Assembly: GCA_002320665.1 (NCBI GenBank)
Contig: DCKO01000121.1
Span: 1 to 56,131, forward strand
DNA length: 56,131 nucleotides
Direction of reading: 5' to 3'
Source: Micavibrio sp. UBA1672
GTDB taxonomy: Bacteria; Pseudomonadota; Alphaproteobacteria; Micavibrionales; Micavibrionaceae
Under the pieces are notes generated by a model. It saw nothing but the letters and a program-made list of their open reading frames with translations, made no database searches and had not been told where the DNA came from. Shown one piece after another: positions 51,128-56,131 of the stretch (position 1 is its first letter; each line of letters starts with the position of its first letter). The position numbers were made by a program, and so were the translations under genes.

Positions 51128-51644
51128 GCAAGCACTAATAGGTGGCGCTATAGAACTTCAGACTTTGGATAGTGGTAACATTTCACAGGATTATGTTTCG
51201 TGGCTGAATGATCCCGAAGTGTCCCGTTATCTGGAATCGCGTTTTAAGGATCATACGCAAGGCAGTGTAGAGGCGTTTATTGAGAATTGTAATAAAAGTG
51301 ATGCTTCGATTCTCCTCGGGATTTTTTATGAGAGCAGGCATATAGGCAATATAAAAGCCGATCTAAATTTCCATCATAAAACTGCTGGTATTGGCCTTAT
51401 GATTGGAGAAAGGGGATTGCAGGGGCAGGGGATTGGTTCGAGCGCTATTACGATGCTCGGGGATTATTTATTTAAAAATCATGACATATTCAAAATCAAT
51501 GCGGGGATTTATCAGAGTAATTTTCCTTCGGTGAAGGCCTTTGAAAAGGCCGGATATGAGGTTGAATATGTGAAGCATGATCATATTATCAATGTTGAGG
51601 GCGAGCGCGAAGATGTCATCATGATGGTGAAATATGCAGATTAA
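51117..51644 (+). CDS. GNAT N-acetyltransferase (RimJ/RimL-type) after pseC
   Basis: A 175-residue GNAT protein. The acetyl-CoA loop is RGLQGQGIGSSAI (about 99-111) and the C-terminal NFPSVKAFEKAGYEVE follows. The YVSWLNDPEVSRYLE opening occurs in acetyltransferases of nonulosonate and O-antigen loci. GTG 51117 lies within pseC (11-base overlap). By position it is the simplest candidate for acetylating the 4-amino group after PseC, but the gene at 34748 matches the PseH pattern better. They may act on different sugars. Confidence 0.82.
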   Translation: MIIEQALIGGAIELQTLDSGNISQDYVSWLNDPEVSRYLESRFKDHTQGSVEAFIENCNKSDASILLGIFYESRHIGNIKADLNFHHKTAGIGLMIGERGLQGQGIGSSAITMLGDYLFKNHDIFKINAGIYQSNFPSVKAFEKAGYEVEYVKHDHIINVEGEREDVIMMVKYAD

Positions 51645-52599
51645 GCGAATAGCTATATTGGGGCTTGGCTCTATCGGGATGCGGCATTTTTCGAATGTGG
51701 TCGAGCTAGGTCTTGAGCCTTTGGGCTATGATCCGTCCGAGGAGAGAAGGCGAGTAGCTCTAAATAAAATTCCTCAAGCCAATGTTTTTGATAGTATAGA
51801 AGATGCTATTAATGCTGCAGATGCTGTTATTATTGCTAGCCCGCATAAATATCATTTGGAAGCCTTAAAGCAATGTGTGGCGGCAGGAAAACCCTGTTTG
51901 GTGGAAAAGCCTATTGCAACGCAGGTAGAAGGTCTTCACGATATCTTGCAGGATGCTCAGGCGAAAAATCTGGTAGTGGCTTGCGGGTTTAATTTGCGCT
52001 TTCGTCCTGTTGTAGAAAAGGCCAGAGATGCCTTGCCGAGTTTAGGCAAAATATTATGGGCCAGATTTATTTGTGCAACTTACTTACCTGACTGGCGGCC
52101 CGATCAAGATTACAAGCAGAATTATACAGCTGATCCGCAAAGCGGCGGCGTGATCTTTGATGTCGCGCATGAAATAGATCTGGCCTGTTATCTGCTCGGT
52201 AGCGCAAAGATAGTTGCGGCTTCTGCGGAAAATAGCGGATTGCTGGAGATTGCTTCAGAGGATATTGCGGAATTGACTTTAAAGTATGAAAAGGGCGGTT
52301 TGTCTCAAATCCATCTGGATTATGTTACGAAGCCGCGTCAGAGGGGTTTCGAGATTGCAGGTGAGAACGGTGTTCTTCGTGTCGATATGGTAACCCATAA
52401 AATCCAAATGCAAGATTGTGACGGGAGTGTTCTTCTTGATGAGCTGTGTCCGCCGGAGTTTAATAATTATGAATATCTCGAAGAGCTTAAGGATTTTATT
52501 GCAGCAGTTGAAAATTCTTCTGCACCGAGATGCTCAGGGCAGGAAGGTTTAGAAAATCTTACTCTTATTCTTGAGGCCAGGAAAAAGGCTGGACTTTAA
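51634..52599 (+). CDS. Gfo/Idh/MocA family oxidoreductase
   Basis: A 321-residue dehydrogenase. ILGLGSIGMRHFSN (8-21) is the Rossmann loop, LVEKPIATQ carries the family EKP motif, and FDVAHEIDLACYLLG holds the catalytic histidine region. It overlaps the GNAT gene by 11 bases and completes the exporter-pseB-pseC-GNAT operon. It may oxidise the nonulosonate or its precursor. Its exact substrate is unknown, and it differs from both WbpB and the 28318 enzyme. Ends with a 4-base convergent overlap. Confidence 0.8.
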   Translation: MQIKRIAILGLGSIGMRHFSNVVELGLEPLGYDPSEERRRVALNKIPQANVFDSIEDAINAADAVIIASPHKYHLEALKQCVAAGKPCLVEKPIATQVEGLHDILQDAQAKNLVVACGFNLRFRPVVEKARDALPSLGKILWARFICATYLPDWRPDQDYKQNYTADPQSGGVIFDVAHEIDLACYLLGSAKIVAASAENSGLLEIASEDIAELTLKYEKGGLSQIHLDYVTKPRQRGFEIAGENGVLRVDMVTHKIQMQDCDGSVLLDELCPPEFNNYEYLEELKDFIAAVENSSAPRCSGQEGLENLTLILEARKKAGL

Positions 52600-53690
52600 C
52601 CGGTTAAAATTTCTTCGAATTCCTTCATAATATGTGGTAGCAGGAATTCATCGGGGAGGATGGATTTGGCTTTCGCATTTTTAGGTGAGGGTTTAACCTT
52701 TGCCATTTCTTGCACAAAATCTTCGATTGTATCGACTATCTTTAGCTGTTCATCGTTGCAGTAATTCTTGATGTCCATAATGCCGCCGGCCTCACGCATG
52801 GCAATGGCTGGCAGGCCGCAAGAAAACCCCTCTAGCACGACATTGGGCATGCCTTCCCAGCGTGAGGGGAGAAGCAGGCAATCTGCTTTGGCGGCAATTT
52901 TCCATGGGTTTGATTCGTAGCCTTTTAGAATAACTTTATCCTCGAAACCGTATTCCTTAATCAGTTTTTCCAGCTCTGTGCGGTAATCACCTTCGCCGAT
53001 CAATTCCAGTTTCCAGTCGTAATCTGATTTGAAGTTTTTAAGTTCGCGGATCAGGCGGTCATAGCCCTTTTCAAAAGATAGCCGGCCGACAGCTACAAAA
53101 TGCACGGTCTTATCCCGCTTCGGTTCGTTCTCGAAACTTGCGGGGATGCAATCGTAAATGCGGGAGGTGTCTACGGGGTTGAATAAAATCCGGTGGTTTT
53201 TGGTGCTGATTTTTATGCTGTTTTTAAAATCGTCAATCATCTGGGAGCAGTTGCTTACGACCAAATTGGCGCGCCAATATAAGAGCTTATAAGGCAATAT
53301 ACATAAGCGACCCTTGAAGCCGTAGCGCGAGATTAGAACTGAGGGTAGGGCGGCTTCGCGCACGATAACCCGCATTTTGGGAAAGAAGAATTTCATTAAC
53401 AAAGCCAGCGCATTTGCATGAACCATAGTTGTGAAGAGCACATCTGGTTTATGTTCTTTGATGAAAGCCTTTAGCTCAAAGACGCTGTTGCTGATACGGC
53501 GATCGCCAAAGCAATTAAAGGGGATGTCATCGGCTATCCATTCCCGGATCGGGCCATCGTCACTTAAGGATAGGAAGGCGATGTTGAATTTCTCGCGATC
53601 CAGATTATTCATAAAGGTGATGAGCATCCGCTCTGCGCCGCCTGCACCTAGGGTGGGGAGCATAAAGAGGATTTTGGTTTTCTCACCCAT
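52596..53690 (-). CDS. GT4 family glycosyltransferase
   Basis: A 364-residue GT4 enzyme. The N-terminal Gly-rich loop is PTLGAGGAERML (12-23). The C-terminal donor domain has FVAVGRLSFEKGYDRLI and SRWEGMPNVVLEGFSCGLPAIA with the E-x7-E pair. It probably adds a hexose, GlcNAc-type or uronic acid residue to a lipid-linked or protein-linked glycan in the cytoplasm. It is downstream of the 6-dehydrogenase gene on the same strand (8-base gap), forming a two-gene unit. Confidence 0.9.
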   Translation of the reverse strand: MGEKTKILFMLPTLGAGGAERMLITFMNNLDREKFNIAFLSLSDDGPIREWIADDIPFNCFGDRRISNSVFELKAFIKEHKPDVLFTTMVHANALALLMKFFFPKMRVIVREAALPSVLISRYGFKGRLCILPYKLLYWRANLVVSNCSQMIDDFKNSIKISTKNHRILFNPVDTSRIYDCIPASFENEPKRDKTVHFVAVGRLSFEKGYDRLIRELKNFKSDYDWKLELIGEGDYRTELEKLIKEYGFEDKVILKGYESNPWKIAAKADCLLLPSRWEGMPNVVLEGFSCGLPAIAMREAGGIMDIKNYCNDEQLKIVDTIEDFVQEMAKVKPSPKNAKAKSILPDEFLLPHIMKEFEEILTG

Positions 53691-53698
53691 GATTTTCC

Positions 53699-54997
53699 TT
53701 ACATGGTTTCATAAGAGATCGTATCAGGAAATTCCAGTTCGCGCCAAGCCCCTTTGATGTCATATATCACAGGAGAGTTTCCATTTCCGGTCTTTAGAAG
53801 AGAAGTAATGTTTTGCGGGTTCATCTCCGTGTAAATCTTGTGGTTTACGGCGAGTGTGACGCAGTCATATTTCTTATCTTGCGGAAGGGCGGTCAGAGCC
53901 TTCATGCCGTATTCCTTTTCGACGTCTTCGGGAATAGCGTGCGGGTCATGCACGTCGATATTATAGCCGAGTTCCTTGAATTTATTATAGATATCAATGA
54001 CTTTGGTGTTGCGGATGTCATTGATGTTTTCCTTGAATGTAAAGCCAAGGATTAGAATGTCGGTGTTTTCGGCCTTGGGGCTTAGGTGGCGATTTATACG
54101 CTCTGCGACGTAAGTGCCCATGCCATCGTTGATTTTGCGGCCTGCCAGAATAACTTCGGGCTGGTGACCGATATCAAGCGCGCTTTTGGCGAGGTAATAG
54201 GGATCAACACCGATGCAATGTCCGCCGACTAGGCCGGGGGAGAATTTGAGGAAATTCCATTTTGTGCCTGCGGCTTCGATTACGTCATAAGAGGATAGCC
54301 CCATCTTGTTAAGCAGCATGGTGACTTCGTTGATGAAGGCAATGTTGATGTCGCGCTGTGCGTTTTCAATGGCTTTGGAGGCTTCGGCGGTTTTGATGTT
54401 TTTGGCTTTGAAGATATTGCCGCCATTCATCTGGCCGTATAATTCCACGAGCAAATTTGCCGCGTCTTCGGTTTGGGCGGCGACCACCTTGGTGATGTTT
54501 TCAACTGTGTGTTCTTCGTCGCCTGGATTTATGCGTTCAGGCGAGTAGCCTAGTGCGAAATCTTTACCACTTTTCAGGCCGCTTTCAGCTTCTAGAATGG
54601 GGCCGCAAATATCTTCGGTGACGCCGGGATATACTGTGCTTTCATAGATGATGATGTTGCCCTTATCGATTAAAGATCCGATAGATTTTGTGGCGGCCTC
54701 GACGATTGCAAGATCCGGCTCGTTGTGTTCATCAATCGGGGTTGGCACGGTAACGATATAGATATCTGCATCCTTGATATCATCCAAGTCATCAGTGAAT
54801 TTGCAAGATGTTGTGCGCAGGACATTTTGACGGATTTCGCGGTTGCTATCCCAGCCGTCTTTCAAGTCTTTGACGCGGGTTTTATTAACGTCATAGCCAG
54901 TAACGGGGCCATATTTTGCCAAGGCTACGGCTAGCGGCATTCCGACATAGCCCAAACCGACGACAGCAATTTTCATTGATTTCAGATCATAACTCAT
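53699..54997 (-). CDS. tviB: UDP-N-acetylhexosamine 6-dehydrogenase (TviB/WbpO/WbpA type)
   Basis: A 432-residue nucleotide-sugar dehydrogenase. The NAD loop is VVGLGYVGMPLAVALAKYG (GLGYVG 14-19), the hinge is YSPERINPGD (151-160) and the active-site Cys261 sits in GLVGGHCIGVDPYY. The TAEASKAIENAQRDINIA helix is typical of the TviB/WbpO group, which oxidises UDP-GlcNAc or UDP-GalNAc at C6 twice to the uronic acid. It supplies UDP-GlcNAcA to the WbpB/D/E trio at the other end of the locus. ATG 54997 is used; an in-frame ATG at 54976 is possible. It is divergent from typA across 172 bases in which I see no clear regulatory site. Confidence 0.92.
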   Translation of the reverse strand: MSYDLKSMKIAVVGLGYVGMPLAVALAKYGPVTGYDVNKTRVKDLKDGWDSNREIRQNVLRTTSCKFTDDLDDIKDADIYIVTVPTPIDEHNEPDLAIVEAATKSIGSLIDKGNIIIYESTVYPGVTEDICGPILEAESGLKSGKDFALGYSPERINPGDEEHTVENITKVVAAQTEDAANLLVELYGQMNGGNIFKAKNIKTAEASKAIENAQRDINIAFINEVTMLLNKMGLSSYDVIEAAGTKWNFLKFSPGLVGGHCIGVDPYYLAKSALDIGHQPEVILAGRKINDGMGTYVAERINRHLSPKAENTDILILGFTFKENINDIRNTKVIDIYNKFKELGYNIDVHDPHAIPEDVEKEYGMKALTALPQDKKYDCVTLAVNHKIYTEMNPQNITSLLKTGNGNSPVIYDIKGAWRELEFPDTISYETM

Positions 54998-55169
54998 CTT
55001 GGTTTTCTAATTCAGACCAGAGAGCGTTTCAATAGGAAATGCTGATAAATGAAAATGCTTTAACCATAAGATATTTTATGAGAATGCAAATAAAGCTTTC
55101 CTTTTTGGGCTAAAAACTATAGAAACTGCGCTGGATAAGTATTTGGGTGGGAGCCCACGGAAGGTAATT

Positions 55170-56131
55170 ATGAGCAGAGATTTACGCAATATCGCAATTA
55201 TCGCGCACGTTGACCACGGCAAGACAACCTTGATTGATTCGATTATGAAGCAAAGCGGGATGTTCCGCGACAATCAGGCGGTGGATGAGCGTGTGATGGA
55301 TTCCGGCGATCTGGAGAAAGAGCGCGGGATTACGATTTTGGCGAAACCGACGTCGATCCAATGGGGAGAGACGCGTATTAATATCATTGACACGCCGGGT
55401 CACGCGGATTTCGGCGGCGAGGTTGAGCGCGTGCTTCATATGGCTGATGGTGTGATCTTGTTGACTGATGCGGCGGAAGGGCCTATGCCTCAGACCAAGT
55501 TTGTGCTGGGTAAGGCTTTGGCGCAAGGGCTTCGTCCGATTGTGATTATCAATAAAATTGACCGCCCTGATGGTCGTCCCGAAGAAGTCGTTGATGAAGT
55601 CTTTGATCTATTTGTGTCCTTGGATGCGAATGACGAGCAGTTGGACTTCCCGATCCTTTACGCGTCTGGGCGTGACGGATGGTGTGTGAGTGATCTTGAT
55701 AATCCGCGCGAGAATCTCTCGCCGCTCTTGGATTTGATCCTCGAGCATGTACCTAAGCCGAATGTCGAAGAGGGTAAGCCGTTTGCGATGCTGGCGACGC
55801 TTCTGGATTCTGATCCGTTCTTGGGCAGATGTTTGACGGGGCGTGTGCTTCATGGCTCTGCGAAGGTTAATGATACAGTGAAGGCGATTAATCTGGGTGG
55901 TGATCTGGTGGAAAATGGTCGCTTGACCAAGCTCATGATGTTTGATGGTACAGAACGCGTGCCTGTAACCGAGGTGCATGCGGGTGATATTATCTGTATT
56001 GCCGGTCTGACCAAGGCGAGTGTGGCTGATACGATTTGTGATCCGTCTGTTGCCGAGCCTTTGGCATCTACCCCGATCGACCCGCCGACCATGTCTGTGA
56101 CGATCAGCGTGAATGACTCGCCCTTTGCTGG
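55170..56131 (+). CDS. typA: Ribosome-associated GTPase TypA/BipA (partial)
   Basis: Starts at ATG 55170 behind AAGG and stays open to the right edge: 320 codons, so the C-terminal domains are not seen. G-domain motifs are the P-loop AHVDHGKTTLID (about 12-23), the switch I end ERGITI, DTPGHADFGGEVERVL (G3) and NKIDRP (G4). From about residue 205 a domain II begins (FAMLATLLDSDPFLGR). TypA acts on the ribosome during stress and subunit assembly. It is a housekeeping boundary of the glycan locus, transcribed divergently from the 6-dehydrogenase gene. Confidence 0.96.
   Translation, partial: MSRDLRNIAIIAHVDHGKTTLIDSIMKQSGMFRDNQAVDERVMDSGDLEKERGITILAKPTSIQWGETRINIIDTPGHADFGGEVERVLHMADGVILLTDAAEGPMPQTKFVLGKALAQGLRPIVIINKIDRPDGRPEEVVDEVFDLFVSLDANDEQLDFPILYASGRDGWCVSDLDNPRENLSPLLDLILEHVPKPNVEEGKPFAMLATLLDSDPFLGRCLTGRVLHGSAKVNDTVKAINLGGDLVENGRLTKLMMFDGTERVPVTEVHAGDIICIAGLTKASVADTICDPSVAEPLASTPIDPPTMSVTISVNDSPFA

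Noticed and set aside
55147..55158. GTGG-GAGC-CCAC palindrome before typA as a regulatory hairpin
   Set aside because: Only four base pairs around a four-base loop; too weak to support as a functional element.
1..56131. CRISPR arrays, insertion sequences or integrase genes
   Set aside because: No regularly spaced repeats, transposase-like or integrase-like proteins, or terminal inverted repeats were seen by eye.

Overview
The window most likely comes from an alphaproteobacterium that is moderately AT-rich (judged by eye). The best lineage marker is a DivL-type pseudo-histidine kinase, in which the phospho-acceptor histidine is a tyrosine. DivL belongs to the CtrA cell-cycle network of Alphaproteobacteria. 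I cannot place it to genus. There are no transposases, no CRISPR array and no rRNA. One tRNA, tRNA-Ala(GGC), lies at 11822-11897.

Left part (1 to about 18.4 kb), core and accessory genes. It opens with the 5' end of polA (runs off the left edge), purU and ahcY, all on the minus strand. A coupled pair of small unknown genes, a terminator, divL, a FIST sensor protein, lemA with an M48 membrane protease, a Bax-inhibitor-1 protein, a two-CBS-domain protein, a small MscS channel and the tRNA follow. At 11.9-16.7 kb there is an unrecognised block: a 1191-residue membrane protein, a secreted 225-residue protein and a 132-residue one-TM protein. Between the last two lie two tandem sites that resemble Fur operators. 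A secreted alpha/beta hydrolase and a plasmid-like HTH/coiled-coil protein complete this part.

Central and right part (18.5-55 kb), one very large surface-glycan locus of about 30 genes arranged in short operons on alternating strands. (a) 18.5-27.2 kb: a UDP-glucuronate 4-epimerase-like gene, then a minus-strand operon with an asparagine-synthase-like protein, the WbpB-WbpD-WbpE trio for UDP-2,3-diacetamido-glucuronate, a double-headed GT4 glycosyltransferase and another glycosyltransferase. The UDP-HexNAc 6-dehydrogenase that would feed this trio is 28 kb away at the other end (53.7-55.0 kb). (b) 28.3-32.4 kb: a nonulosonate operon with a Gfo/Idh dehydrogenase, a NeuB-cupin fusion, a HAD phosphatase and a CMP-sugar synthetase. 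(c) 35.3-44.3 kb: a compact operon with a PIG-L deacetylase, a second NeuB/PseI synthase, a LeuA-like Claisen condensing enzyme without the regulatory domain, a PhyH dioxygenase, an ATP-grasp enzyme, a Rossmann/left-handed-helix acyltransferase, a CMAH/UlaG-like metallo-beta-lactamase-fold protein and a GT-B-like transferase. (d) 44.3-52.6 kb: pseudaminic-type genes (a SpsF cytidylyltransferase-aminotransferase fusion, PseG, PseB, PseC, a GNAT acetyltransferase, a Gfo/Idh dehydrogenase) and an ABC exporter. A further GT4 and the 6-dehydrogenase close the locus, and the start of typA/bipA runs off the right edge.

The locus appears able to make at least two CMP-activated nonulosonic acids plus a diacetamido-uronic acid and to transfer them to a cell-surface glycan or to flagellin. 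The most novel-looking piece is module (c). A plausible reading, which is inference only, is that it builds and attaches an unusual hydroxy-acyl substituent to a deacetylated nonulosonate.
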